Position numbers and translations under genes: made by a program. The notes beneath the pieces were generated by a model that did not search any database, was not told the DNA's origin, and worked only from the letters and a program-made list of their open reading frames with translations. A DNA stretch of 64,000 nt from Maribacter algicola (lineage in GTDB: Bacteria > Bacteroidota > Bacteroidia > Flavobacteriales > Flavobacteriaceae). Positions within the stretch are counted from its first letter, which is position 1. Every line of letters begins with the position of its first letter. Below are positions 36,301 through 45,396 of this stretch, piece after piece. The stretch is from assembly GCF_003933245.1 (NCBI RefSeq), contig NZ_QUSX01000001.1, positions 682,001 through 746,000 on the forward strand, given 5' to 3'.

Positions 36301-37839
36301 TTAGTCCGCCCCATCCATTCTAGCGACATTAATGGTATATTGTGCCACATTTCTTCCCTGGTCCGTTCCTACGGTAGCATCGAAAGTCCAATGGATTCCT
36401 CCATATACCCTGGAGATTGCGGCTTCTTCGGCCCATCCTCGAACAAGACCCGCCTTTTCTGGAAAAATATAGGCCAACACTTCTGAGGCGGCAGCTGAAA
36501 ACACACTATGCCCAGAGGTGTAACTCGGGAAATTAGGAGTACCCGCAATGGTCCTAAAACCAGGAATTGTTTGAATGGGTCTCGGATAATGGTAGTAATA
36601 TTTAGCGTCCCAGCAACTTATGCCAGCATCCATAATCGCCATGTTCATGTAGGCCATGGTGCGTGCGCTGCGTAATGGGTTCATTTTGCTTTCCACTATA
36701 AATTCGTTCGCAAATCGGTTCCAATGCCCGGGTGGCGTATAGGTGCCCAGACCATCCTGCCAAAAATTTGCGATAGCCCTATATTCATCGGTCATGTTAT
36801 CGGCATAATTTTTTAATATTTCAACGTCATCACGATACTCTTGGGAATCAAGAGATGGGGGAGGTATGGGACGTACACTTTCAACATCATCAATACTCCA
36901 CATTTTGACTTTTCCAAACAACGGTGTCAATCCTACCGGCCTTACGGGAAGTTCAAGGTTTTCCCACTGCCAACCGAATCTTTCAAAGGCAGCGGCCTTA
37001 ATGGAGTCCGAAACGGATTTTGGTGCTTGGGCATTTTTCATGCCGTCGTTTGCCGCTCTTTCCAAGGCTATTTCCGATACCGTATTGGCAATGATGACCC
37101 CGGCATCAATATCGCTTTGTACATTACTTCCGGACAATAAAAGACTTTCCAAATGTTCTTTTTCCATCTTCTCCAGATATGCGACCTCCAATGGGAACAT
37201 TGTCGAAAGTATATTTTTTGAGATACGTGCCAATACAGCGCCATCGGAAGGGTAAGAGGGAATGTCGTTGGGTTCATAGGCATAACTTATGGATGCGTCA
37301 TTTTGATAAGGTGCCCGTCTGTTGTATTCATATTTGTAATGCCATGCGGATATCAGGCCATCGAACTGCGCTACCGAAAGATAGGCCAGTGCCCTACTGG
37401 CATAAGGTGGATGTGAAAACGGAAATCCGGGAGGACCATCCGGTGTATTGGGATTAGGTAGTGTATAGGTATCATCATCATTAGGTCCTGGAATCAGGTT
37501 GTACTTTGCAATCAGTTCCAATGCAATTTCGTTCCATCTTACCACGGCATTGTTGGTCCAGTATTCTATGGATTTGCGTTGATTGTCATTGATGTTATCC
37601 ATTTTAGATTTTATATCGGCTATCTCGGCCAAATAAGCGGTCGATGTGGTTGTTTCTGGAGGTGCAATATCGACAGCGGTAGCCCCATCCAATAAAATGG
37701 AAACCCAATTCCCTCCATTTTCATCATTGTTAGCGTAGGCGTAACTTTTGAACTCTGTATAGCGGGGAATGTCCTTCTCACAGGAATTGGCTAGAATCAA
37801 CACCATAATTGCCCCGAAGAATATATATTTAGTTTTCAT
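36301..37839 (-). CDS. Vanadium-dependent haloperoxidase-type PAP2 lipoprotein
   Basis: 512 aa. Lipoprotein signal with Cys20 (LANSC). The three-part PAP2/vanadate-binding signature is complete: Lys413-x6-Arg420-Pro421 (KYYYHYPRP), Ser442-Gly443-His444 (PSYTSGHS), and Ser476-Arg477-x5-His483-x3-Asp487 (SRVYGGIHWTFD). The length and two-helical-bundle layout match bacterial vanadium haloperoxidases (iodo-/bromoperoxidases of marine Flavobacteriia) rather than small lipid phosphatases. A phosphatase role is not excluded. The start overlaps the end of the outer-membrane channel gene by 11 bp, so the pair is coupled. Confidence 0.87.
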   Translation of the reverse strand: MKTKYIFFGAIMVLILANSCEKDIPRYTEFKSYAYANNDENGGNWVSILLDGATAVDIAPPETTTSTAYLAEIADIKSKMDNINDNQRKSIEYWTNNAVVRWNEIALELIAKYNLIPGPNDDDTYTLPNPNTPDGPPGFPFSHPPYASRALAYLSVAQFDGLISAWHYKYEYNRRAPYQNDASISYAYEPNDIPSYPSDGAVLARISKNILSTMFPLEVAYLEKMEKEHLESLLLSGSNVQSDIDAGVIIANTVSEIALERAANDGMKNAQAPKSVSDSIKAAAFERFGWQWENLELPVRPVGLTPLFGKVKMWSIDDVESVRPIPPPSLDSQEYRDDVEILKNYADNMTDEYRAIANFWQDGLGTYTPPGHWNRFANEFIVESKMNPLRSARTMAYMNMAIMDAGISCWDAKYYYHYPRPIQTIPGFRTIAGTPNFPSYTSGHSVFSAAASEVLAYIFPEKAGLVRGWAEEAAISRVYGGIHWTFDATVGTDQGRNVAQYTINVARMDGAD

Positions 37840-38845
37840 CCTCTATTTCTTTTTTGTCCATTAAGTAATTGAATTGATAGGTAATCCCAAATCCTGTATT
37901 CGCCATTTTTCCTGTGTTTCGCCCATTGACCACCCGGCTATGGTAGGCTACAAGTCCCAGACCATTAATCGAAGGAATGTAATACTGTAAAAAGGCCCCG
38001 ATCCTCTCAAATTGCACTTTGTTTGTAGGTTGGGCGGCATTATAATCCCTTACATCATCGCCACTTGTGGATTTGATGGCCGAATAGCTTAATTCCGCCC
38101 TCAACGAATAGTTTAGGAACCATTTGCCAAAAATTCCTTCATAGTTCCATGCACTGGGAACATCCATGGTCGATGAATAATAACTACCATTGTTGTAGTA
38201 ATAGTCCCGTTCAGCCTCTGTATAACCTCGCCATAGATAACCGCCCATACCTCGTACATAAAAACCGTTGTTCCAATCATATTGTGCAATACCTCGCAGG
38301 GAAAACTCCGGTGCCCCGAAACCTAAACTATAGGGCATATAATCGGAAAGATAGTTGGTGGCCGGGGTCGAGAATCCAACGGTTGACAATAGGCTCAATT
38401 TTCCTTTTCCCAATTGCTTTTCCAAAGCCCTATACTTTAGTGCCGCCATAAAATCCTGGAAACCATTGGCACCTTCAAACCTACCACCATTGGGTTCGGA
38501 AGATTCCGTTTTTACATAAGGTAGACCTATATATAGATTTAAGTCGCCAAAGATGCTGATAGCTGCCATGGGCAAGAAGGTGTTCCTATGTACCGTGGCA
38601 ATGGTCTCATTACCTCTTAAATAATCCCCTTCCCAATAACGGTCGAACTGGCCCATGTCATAACTAAGTAACACACATGCATTTCTTGATGGCATCATCA
38701 ATGCATCCGTAGGTGTTTGGGATAACAGATCGGAATGGGTAAAAAGACTCAATAAGGTGAGCGTGAGTTGTAGAAAAAACCGTCTTGGGTTAAAATCCTT
38801 GTAAATGGATTTCTTCCCAAAACTGGGCCTAGAATTATTTTCCAT
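37829..38845 (-). CDS. Outer-membrane beta-barrel channel (MetA-deg/transporter-like)
   Basis: 338 aa. Start at the complement of 38843-38845; a short basic N-terminus (SIYKDFNPRR) precedes the signal core FFLQLTLTLLSLFTHSDLLSQ. The mature part has many alternating amphipathic strands (LNLYIGLPYVKT, LSLLSTVGFSTP, FYVRGMGGYLWRG, GAFLQYYIPSI) and ends in strand FGITYQFNYL, typical of the phenol-degradation MetA / alpha-amylase-like outer-membrane channel families. It probably lets the substrate or product of the co-encoded haloperoxidase cross the outer membrane. Its upstream region carries phased TTAAG repeats. Confidence 0.8.
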   Translation of the reverse strand: MENNSRPSFGKKSIYKDFNPRRFFLQLTLTLLSLFTHSDLLSQTPTDALMMPSRNACVLLSYDMGQFDRYWEGDYLRGNETIATVHRNTFLPMAAISIFGDLNLYIGLPYVKTESSEPNGGRFEGANGFQDFMAALKYRALEKQLGKGKLSLLSTVGFSTPATNYLSDYMPYSLGFGAPEFSLRGIAQYDWNNGFYVRGMGGYLWRGYTEAERDYYYNNGSYYSSTMDVPSAWNYEGIFGKWFLNYSLRAELSYSAIKSTSGDDVRDYNAAQPTNKVQFERIGAFLQYYIPSINGLGLVAYHSRVVNGRNTGKMANTGFGITYQFNYLMDKKEIEDEN

Positions 38846-38968
38846 ATTATTTAGTTGGTTTATACAAGTTTAGCGATAGTAGGATTTGTGATATGGTCTG
38901 TTAGGAAGGGCCAACAAAATTGCTTCACTATTGTTTGCGAAGATAGATATGGAATCAATCCCTAAGGA

Positions 38969-39015
38969 TTAACGAAAAATTAAGGTGAATTAAGAATTGC
39001 TAAAGATGGATTAAG
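38969..39015. promoter_or_regulatory. Five helically phased TTAAG direct repeats
   Basis: Half-sites TTAAC (38969), TTAAG (38980), TTAAG (38990), CTAAA (39000) and TTAAG (39011) follow each other at 11, 10, 10 and 11 bp, so all face the same side of the helix. Direct repeats with this period are typical of OmpR/PhoB-type response-regulator operators. They lie about 125-170 bp upstream of the outer-membrane channel/haloperoxidase operon. No response regulator is encoded nearby. Confidence 0.5.
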
Positions 39016-39124
39016 AGAACAATTCAGATATTAATTCAGAATTAATAGTTGGAAAACATGGGCCTTGGAATAAAATCGTGGTTCGCTATTTAAAGAATAT
39101 TTACCGATTGGATAATTTCTACAA

Positions 39125-39153
39125 AAAAGCCTCTTGAATATCATGAGGCTTTT
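39125..39153. terminator. Hairpin with GCCTC/GAGGC stem and T-run
   Basis: Stem AAAAGCCTC/GAGGCTTTT with an interrupted inner stem around ATA. The bases after it (TTGTAGGGAAACTAGACACGAAC) resemble a decayed tRNA 3' end on the minus strand, as at the hairpin 4.2 kb upstream. Confidence 0.6.
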
Positions 39154-39179
39154 CTTGTAGGGAAACTAGACACGAACAA

Positions 39180-39488
39180 ATGAGTTCAAGGATTTTCAAC
39201 AAAAGAGAAATCAAAAACCCTAGCAATTTAGACTTATGGTTGGATGTCAATGGCGAACGCCTACAACATTCATCCACATCAGATTTTATTTTCAATGTCC
39301 AAGAAGTGGTTTCCTATATAAGTCAGTTCATGACCCTTTTGCCAGGAGATGTCATTTCAACAGGGACGCCTTTCGTTGTTGGCCTTGGTTTTGACCCATC
39401 CAGATACCTCTCGCCCGACGATACTATGGAACTTGGCATTGAAGGTTTGGGATCTTCCAAACAAACTTGTGTCGCTTGCAAAAAATAG
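39180..39488 (+). pseudogene. C-terminal stump of a fumarylacetoacetate-hydrolase-family gene
   Basis: 102 codons matching only the last third of FAH-family hydrolases (about 285 aa when complete): NLDLWLDVNGERLQ, TSDFIFNVQEVVSYISQFMTLLPGDVISTGTP, VGLGFDPSRYL and MELGIEGLG. The metal-binding N-terminal two thirds are absent; upstream is a hairpin and tRNA-like debris, so this is a deletion remnant at a rearrangement border. Relatives hydrolyse 2,4-diketo-3-deoxy-fuconate/rhamnonate to pyruvate and lactate, which would fit the deoxy-sugar genes just downstream. The fragment cannot be active. Confidence 0.85.
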
Positions 39489-40085
39489 AGGGAATTTCTA
39501 CATCTTTTGATTACTGATAGTAATTTGATTCCAGCAATTTGATGGATTGACCTTTGCTTAACTACTTATAAAATCCCGTGCTGATTATTGATTTACCAAT
39601 GCAGAAATCATCTTTTTCAATTGCCGCGAAACGGTTGGTCTTACATGTACCATACCAATTCAGATAAAGACTAAAAGTCCAAAAATTTGAATATCGGCCC
39701 GCCACTCACAGGGACCGTTTCGATTTACTATTGAAGGTTAAATTCAGGTAGGTACAGGATGCTATTTCAAGGCTTTCCTATTATCATTGAGATAAATAAC
39801 ATTATTGAATTACAAGAGGCAAAAGAAATCCGGATAATGGATATAAGAGCCAATTTTCAATTTCTTATGATGATTTAATATGCATACAAGTGTAATTGAA
39901 AGTTCTTAGACCAAAGTTTACTTTGAAAACTAGTTTCATATTATTTTAAAGTTCGGATTTCCTGTAAGTTTCACTTACCAAACCATAGCAGGTTTGTGGT
40001 TTCATAGATTCGAATTATACAAAAGTACACAGTGAACAACCTGTCCGAAATAAAATTCTGATAAGCCAACCAAAAGCAATTAATT
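39489..40085. other. Non-coding region upstream of rhaT
   Basis: About 600 bp without a credible gene. It must hold the promoter of the plus-strand rhaT operon, but I see no motif strong enough to mark. Short translated stretches show no family resemblance. Confidence 0.4.
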
Positions 40086-41123
40086 ATGTCGTTCTCTATA
40101 GGGGTTATACTTGTTACATTGGGAGGAATCCTGGAAGGATTGTTTTCCATTCCAGTGACCAAGGTGAAATCTTGGCAGTTTGAGAATATATGGGGCATTG
40201 GTTCTCTTTTTGCGCTCCTTTTACTGCCCTGGCCTTTAGCCTCTTTATATGTTGAAGACCTATCCCAATTATATTCCTCAATACCCAACACAGTCTTAAT
40301 AGGAATTATTTTAAGTGGTGTTGCATGGGGAATCGGTGGAATATACTGGGGAAGGGCCATAGCCGCAATGGGCATGGCCCTTGGAGTTTCAATTCTAATG
40401 GGTCTCATCAATATTTTTGGCTCCATTGTACCATTGTCCGTCTTTGAGCCTTCGCAACTCGCAACGAAGGGAGGTTATATTCTAATTATCGCGGTCACAA
40501 CTATGATTCTCGGGGTAGTCATCATGTCGGTGGCGGCTAAGCAAAAAGAGACTGTCCTAATATCCAAAGACAAAAGTACAAATACATCTCATGTTAAAGG
40601 GAGCTTTAAGTCAGGTATCCTTTTTTGTATTATATCCGGTATCCTTTCTGCCGGTGTCAACTTTGCCTTTATTTTTGGTGCACCCATCACCGATGAGGCC
40701 ATAGCTATGCAAGTACCCGAATATGCAACGAGTTTTGCCCTATGGAGTTTGGTCTTTACAGCCAACTTTTTCATTAATACCGTTTATGGTTTTTATATGA
40801 TGGTTAAAAAAGGAACACTCAAGAATTTGAAAAAAGGAAGCCTTACCATAGAATGGCTTGGTGCCCTTTTTATGGGATTGGCTTGGCCAGGAGGAATAAT
40901 TATTTATGGAATAGGCGCAAACGCAATGGGAGATTATGGTGCTTATGCAGGCTTTCCTATGATGATACTCGCTTCAATTTTAACGGGTAATTTAGCAGGA
41001 GCTTTAGGAGGTGAATGGAAAAACTCAGGATCAAAACCTCGTCGCATAATGCTTTATGGTGTTTTGACCCTGTGCGTCGCTTTCATCCTATTGGGCTACT
41101 CCACTTATGTTATGAACGGCTAG
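40086..41123 (+). CDS. rhaT: L-rhamnose-proton symporter
   Basis: 345 aa, about ten transmembrane helices, matching the RhaT family in length and pattern: an N-terminal GVILVTLGGILEGLFSIPVTKVKSWQFEN with the family's GxxxG-rich first helix, WGIGGIYWGRAIAAMGMALG in the middle, and a C-terminal LTGNLAGALGGEWKNSG. It brings L-rhamnose (or a related 6-deoxy sugar) across the inner membrane with protons. The next gene's ATG is 9 bp after the stop, so it opens a four-gene operon with sugar-acid enzymes. Confidence 0.93.
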   Translation: MSFSIGVILVTLGGILEGLFSIPVTKVKSWQFENIWGIGSLFALLLLPWPLASLYVEDLSQLYSSIPNTVLIGIILSGVAWGIGGIYWGRAIAAMGMALGVSILMGLINIFGSIVPLSVFEPSQLATKGGYILIIAVTTMILGVVIMSVAAKQKETVLISKDKSTNTSHVKGSFKSGILFCIISGILSAGVNFAFIFGAPITDEAIAMQVPEYATSFALWSLVFTANFFINTVYGFYMMVKKGTLKNLKKGSLTIEWLGALFMGLAWPGGIIIYGIGANAMGDYGAYAGFPMMILASILTGNLAGALGGEWKNSGSKPRRIMLYGVLTLCVAFILLGYSTYVMNG

Positions 41124-41132
41124 TTGTTTTGT

Positions 41133-41984
41133 ATGGAAAATTTATCAGTTGTTGATGCACATATTCACCTTTGGGATTTACAAAAGCTGAACTATCCATG
41201 GTTAATGAATTTCCCGAAAATAAACCGAAGCTTTTCCTTGTCTGATTATTATGAGGCATCATGTGGAGTTCATGTTGAAAAAATGGTTTTTGTACAAGCT
41301 GAGTGCAAGCCCTCACAATTTATGGATGAGATAAAATGGGTGCAGGCACTTGCCGATGAAGACAAAAAACTATCCGGTATTGTTCCATGGGCCCCACTCC
41401 ACACCGGAAGCGTTGTGGCAAAGACGTTGGAAGCATTTAAAAAAGATAAACGAATAAAAGGGGTTAGACAGTTAATTGAACCAGAGAGAGACATCAATTT
41501 TTGTATTCAACCCAAATTCGTGGAAGCTGTACAACTTTTGGGGGATTACGGTCTTCACTTCGAACTTACCATTGGCCCAAAACATTTCCCTGCTGTGCTA
41601 AAACTCGTTGAAAAGTGCCCTGACACAAGATTTATTTTAGACCATATAGGCAATCCCAACATTCAGGAAAAACAGATGGAACCTTGGAAAAGCCATCTTA
41701 ATAGTTTTGCCAATTCTGGACCTCATTATTGTAAATTTTCAAATCTGGTATGCAATGCCGATTTAGAAAATTGGAACATCGAAGACCTAAGGCCCTATAC
41801 AGAAGCCGTAATGGATGCTTTTGGTCCCGAACGGCTTATTTGGGGAAGCGATTGGCCGCATGCCCTTCGTGCTTCGTCTTGGTCAAAATGGTTCAAAACG
41901 GCAACTACCCTAACCAACGGGCTCTCCCAAGAAAATCATTTAGCTATTTTTAAAAATAATGCTATTCATTTTTATAATTTATAA
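41133..41984 (+). CDS. Amidohydrolase-2 family lactonase (L-fucono/L-rhamnono-lactonase type)
   Basis: 283 aa from the ATG at 41133; a TTG at 41124 is possible but adds only three residues. Metal motif VVDAHIHLWDL at the N-terminus, ILDHIGNP in the middle, and WGSDWPHA at the C-terminus: the His/Asp ligand pattern of the TIM-barrel lactonase group (L-fuconolactonase, L-rhamnono-1,4-lactonase). It would open the lactone produced by a sugar dehydrogenase. It lies between rhaT and an SDR, supporting a 6-deoxy-sugar lactone substrate; exact substrate not proven. Confidence 0.85.
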   Translation: MENLSVVDAHIHLWDLQKLNYPWLMNFPKINRSFSLSDYYEASCGVHVEKMVFVQAECKPSQFMDEIKWVQALADEDKKLSGIVPWAPLHTGSVVAKTLEAFKKDKRIKGVRQLIEPERDINFCIQPKFVEAVQLLGDYGLHFELTIGPKHFPAVLKLVEKCPDTRFILDHIGNPNIQEKQMEPWKSHLNSFANSGPHYCKFSNLVCNADLENWNIEDLRPYTEAVMDAFGPERLIWGSDWPHALRASSWSKWFKTATTLTNGLSQENHLAIFKNNAIHFYNL

Positions 41985-41995
41985 TCCTCTGAGAA

Positions 41996-42841
41996 ATGGA
42001 GAACAAATCCAATACAGATAAACATAGTTTTTATTCAAATCGTTTTAAAAATAAGGTAGCTATCATCACAGGTGGGGCATCTGGACTGGGACGTGCAATT
42101 TCAGAAGAGTTTTGTAAGGAAGGTGGCAAAGTCTTATTTACAGACATAGATGCTGCCGGAAAGAACGTACAGGAAGAAAATCAAAAAAGGGGATATCAGA
42201 CAACTTTCCTAAAAGGTGATATGGGAGATGAAAAATTTTGTGAGGAAGCTGTGCTGGAAACCTTCAAAAGATACGGAAACATAAATTATTTGGTCAATAA
42301 CGCCTTTTCGTTTACCGCTACAGGAATAAATGCAAAAACCGAAGATTGGATGCGCAGTTTTACAGTAGGGCCCTTGGCCTATGCCCGTATGGCAAAAGCG
42401 GTACATCCATTTATGAAAAAGTCAGGTGGTGGGGCAATTGTAAACATTTCTAGTATTTCCGCCCATATCGCACAAAAGGATAGATGGACGTACAATACAT
42501 CAAAGGGAGCAGTGAACCAACTTACTAAATGCCAAGCATTGGATTTGGCAAATGATAATATTCGAGTGAACAGTGTAGACCCGGGGTGGATATGGACCCA
42601 AGAAACCGATAAAGCAGCCGACATAGATGGGGGTGGGCGTAAAAAATGGGACCCCATCTGGGGACGATTTCATATGCTAAAACGAATGGGATTGCCCATT
42701 GAAGTAGCAAGACCAGTTCTCTTCTTATTGAGCAACGATGCCTCTTTTATAACCGGTACCAATATAATGGTAGATGGAGGATACCTTTCCATGGGGCCTG
42801 AAGGTCTTGGCGAATATACGATCAATGCAGGCTCTCAGTAA
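41996..42841 (+). CDS. Short-chain dehydrogenase (SDR), deoxy-sugar or sugar-acid specific
   Basis: 281 aa classical SDR. Cofactor loop TGGASGLG at residues 25-32, NNAF at 101-104, catalytic Ser near 152-153 and Tyr166-x3-Lys170 (YNTSK). An approximately 15-residue N-terminal extension precedes the Rossmann fold. In this context it would oxidise L-fucose/L-rhamnose to the lactone, or 2-keto-3-deoxy-fuconate/rhamnonate to the diketo form. Neighbour spacing is 11 bp upstream and 21 bp downstream. Confidence 0.88.
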   Translation: MENKSNTDKHSFYSNRFKNKVAIITGGASGLGRAISEEFCKEGGKVLFTDIDAAGKNVQEENQKRGYQTTFLKGDMGDEKFCEEAVLETFKRYGNINYLVNNAFSFTATGINAKTEDWMRSFTVGPLAYARMAKAVHPFMKKSGGGAIVNISSISAHIAQKDRWTYNTSKGAVNQLTKCQALDLANDNIRVNSVDPGWIWTQETDKAADIDGGGRKKWDPIWGRFHMLKRMGLPIEVARPVLFLLSNDASFITGTNIMVDGGYLSMGPEGLGEYTINAGSQ

Positions 42842-42862
42842 ATACATATTTGAACAAACAGC

Positions 42863-44254
42863 ATGAAAGATAGATTCATAGAAGAAATCACAAAAAAAAT
42901 TGGTGCTGAAAAAGTGCTTGTTGGATCAGAATTAAAGGATAGATTCTGTCACATTTGGGAAACGGAAAAACCTTTGATGGCCAAAGCGGTCTTCTTTCCA
43001 ACTACTACAAGAGATGTATCGGATATCCTATCCATTTGCCACAAATACCATCAGCCCACGGTTGTTCATGGTGGTCTAACCAATCTGGTAGGTAGTACGG
43101 AGGTATCAAAAGACGAAGTGGTGATTGCCATGGAGCGAATGAACCAAATTGAGGAATTAGATCCGTCAAGTAGAACTATTAGCGTTCAAGCTGGTGTGAT
43201 CTTGGAAAATATCCACCTCGCTGTTGAAAAAGAAAATTTACTCTTTCCAATGACTTTTGGAGCAAAAGGGTCGGCCCAAATAGGAGGTGTAATCTCAACG
43301 AATGCGGGTGGACTTCGGGTTTTTAAGTATGGAATGACGAGAAATTTGATTTTGGGCCTTGAAGCAGTCTTGGCAGATGGCACTATCGTTTCTTCCATGA
43401 AAAAAATCATCAAGGACAACTCAGGATATGATCTTAAACAATTGTTCATCGGTTCGGAAGGCACCTTAGGGGTTGTAACCAAGGCAGTTTTAAGGTTACA
43501 GGAAAAACCCAGAAGCAGAAATAGTGCCTTTGTAGGCATTAACGACTATAGGAATGTAGTTGCCTTTTTAAAATTTATGGATATGGAGCTTGGAGGAATC
43601 CTAAGCGGGTATGAGCTTTTATGGGAAGTTAATTTTAAGGAGATGACCTCATCCAGCACAAACATTCCCAAGCCCCTGCCCTATGGCTATACATATTATG
43701 TTCTTTTGGAAACTTTAGGGAGTGACCATTCCAAAGATGAGCAGCTATTGGAAGAACTCTTGGGAGAAGCACTATCCCAAGAATTGATTGATGATGCCAC
43801 ATTGGCCCAGTCATCACAACATCTTGACTTTTTTTGGAGAATACGCGAAGATGTAGATGTTCTCGTCGAAAAATGCAACCATGTACAGAATTTTGATGTA
43901 AGCCTTCCCATTAAGGACATCGGAAATTACGTGGATCAGGTCTTTGATGCATTTGAAAATCTGCCTGAAGTAGAAATCTACTTCGCACATGGGCATGTCG
44001 CCGATGGCAATATTCATTTTCTTGTCGGAAAATCCAATGGAACTACCGAACTAACCAAAAAAGTCAATGATATTGTATATGGTCCTTTAAAACAACTTAA
44101 AGGTTCCGTTTCAGCTGAGCATGGTATAGGAGTGCACAAAAAAGAGTATTTGCAACTCAGTAGGTCTACCGAAGAAATTGAATTGATGCGCTTATTGAAA
44201 GTTTCCCTAGATCCTAGAGGAATATTGAACTGCGGGAAAATTATTGATGCTTAG
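42863..44254 (+). CDS. FAD-linked 2-hydroxyacid dehydrogenase (GlcD/D-lactate dehydrogenase-like)
   Basis: 463 aa. FAD-binding PCMH domain in residues about 35-220 (VVHGGLTNLVGSTEV, GVISTNAGGLRVFKYG) and FAD-oxidase C-terminal domain ending in the family signature VSAEHGIGVHKKEYLQL. It would oxidise D-lactate, glycolate or D-2-hydroxyglutarate-like acids and pass electrons to quinone. Last gene of the rhaT operon; its stop is only 25 bp from the end of the decayed FGE gene on the other strand. D-lactate from deoxy-sugar breakdown is a reasonable substrate, by inference. Confidence 0.9.
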   Translation: MKDRFIEEITKKIGAEKVLVGSELKDRFCHIWETEKPLMAKAVFFPTTTRDVSDILSICHKYHQPTVVHGGLTNLVGSTEVSKDEVVIAMERMNQIEELDPSSRTISVQAGVILENIHLAVEKENLLFPMTFGAKGSAQIGGVISTNAGGLRVFKYGMTRNLILGLEAVLADGTIVSSMKKIIKDNSGYDLKQLFIGSEGTLGVVTKAVLRLQEKPRSRNSAFVGINDYRNVVAFLKFMDMELGGILSGYELLWEVNFKEMTSSSTNIPKPLPYGYTYYVLLETLGSDHSKDEQLLEELLGEALSQELIDDATLAQSSQHLDFFWRIREDVDVLVEKCNHVQNFDVSLPIKDIGNYVDQVFDAFENLPEVEIYFAHGHVADGNIHFLVGKSNGTTELTKKVNDIVYGPLKQLKGSVSAEHGIGVHKKEYLQLSRSTEEIELMRLLKVSLDPRGILNCGKIIDA

Positions 44255-44279
44255 CCTATCTAACGAAAAATAGGTCTAC

Positions 44280-45333
44280 TTACTCACTTTTTAAAGATAG
44301 GACAGTTCTAAACCCTAAATGTTCCATGCCCGAATCTGGACTTGTGGCCATTCTGGCAAATATTCTATAACTGGCACAATACGATGCGCTACATAGAAAG
44401 GACCCTCCCTTTATGACCTTCTCTTGAAGGTATGGATTATTTGGATTGTACGCTTAGGAAGCTCCTACAGGATTTCTGGCCACACCGTTTCCATTCGCCA
44501 ACTCCTTGTAGTAATCTATGTTAAACCAGTCGCTGGTCCATTCCCAAACATTTCCTGCCATATCATAAAGTCCAAATCCGTTTTTTGGATAGCTCATCAC
44601 AGGAGCTGTTCTTTCAAAACCATCATCCAGTGAATTGTTCAACGGAAATTCACCATCCCAAGTATTGGCGTGCTTACTCAACACGCCTATTTCATCTCCC
44701 CAGAAAAATTGGGCATCCTCCAAAGATATGCACCACTGGATGGTTCTCCCTCCCTTCTATGGTACTGTTGGGTCCGTAATGATGTTTCCAATTGGCTCCA
44801 ATTTTCCATTCCCACCATTGGGAATAATCATCAAGATTGGGAACGCTCGACTATGTTTTCTTGAAAACCAACGAACCAGGCTGTAAAATGGAATCATGGG
44901 GCTTGGGTGTCCCTTGGGGAAGTTGCTTTTTTATTTCCTCCCAATCAATTTGCCTTTCAGCTACGGTAACATACCCCGTTTCTTCAACAAACTGGGAAAA
45001 TTGGGCATTGGTAACCTCATGGGTATCGATAAAAAACCCATCAACAGCCACCTTATGCCTTGGTTTTTCGTGTGCCATGGCTAGTTTATCAAATTCGACT
45101 GCACCTTAATCAAAGCTGCCACCGGGTATCCATACCATCCCTTCCGGTATTGACTTAATATGATTTGGCATATCCACAATAATCTTATCCTATACTACTT
45201 TTTGAAGAGCTCCGCTCTGTTTTTTATCTTTTTTTATATTGTAGCAACCCAGAACAAAAAACGAAACAAAAAACAACACAAAGGCAGCATTGGCCCAATA
45301 AGATTTTAATGTCTGAACGTTATTGTTTTCCAT
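44280..45333 (-). pseudogene. Decayed formylglycine-generating enzyme (sulfatase-activating FGE/SUMF1)
   Basis: From the ATG at 45331-45333 a lipoprotein-type N-terminus (VLFFVSFFVLGC) leads into an FGE-sulfatase domain: [55 protein letters not shown] and KGGSFLCSASYCASYR. The last of these keeps both catalytic cysteines. Lesions: in-frame TAG at 45190-45192, TAA at 45106-45108, TAG at 44851-44853, a frameshift near 44732, and TAA at 44454-44456. The segment WAGKRLPTEAEWE, expected after HISxEDA, is missing, a deletion apparently between two EDAQ-like copies. The ancestral gene would have oxidised sulfatase cysteine to formylglycine. Confidence 0.92.
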
Positions 45334-45396
45334 ACTTTAAATCAAACAATTATATGTTTGTAAGTCTAGTATGTTGTTCTATGCTGCTTTTAAAAT

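Noticed and set aside
44424..45109. Several plus-strand frames over the FGE pseudogene
   Set aside because: They are antisense shadows; the minus strand carries continuous FGE homology across frames.
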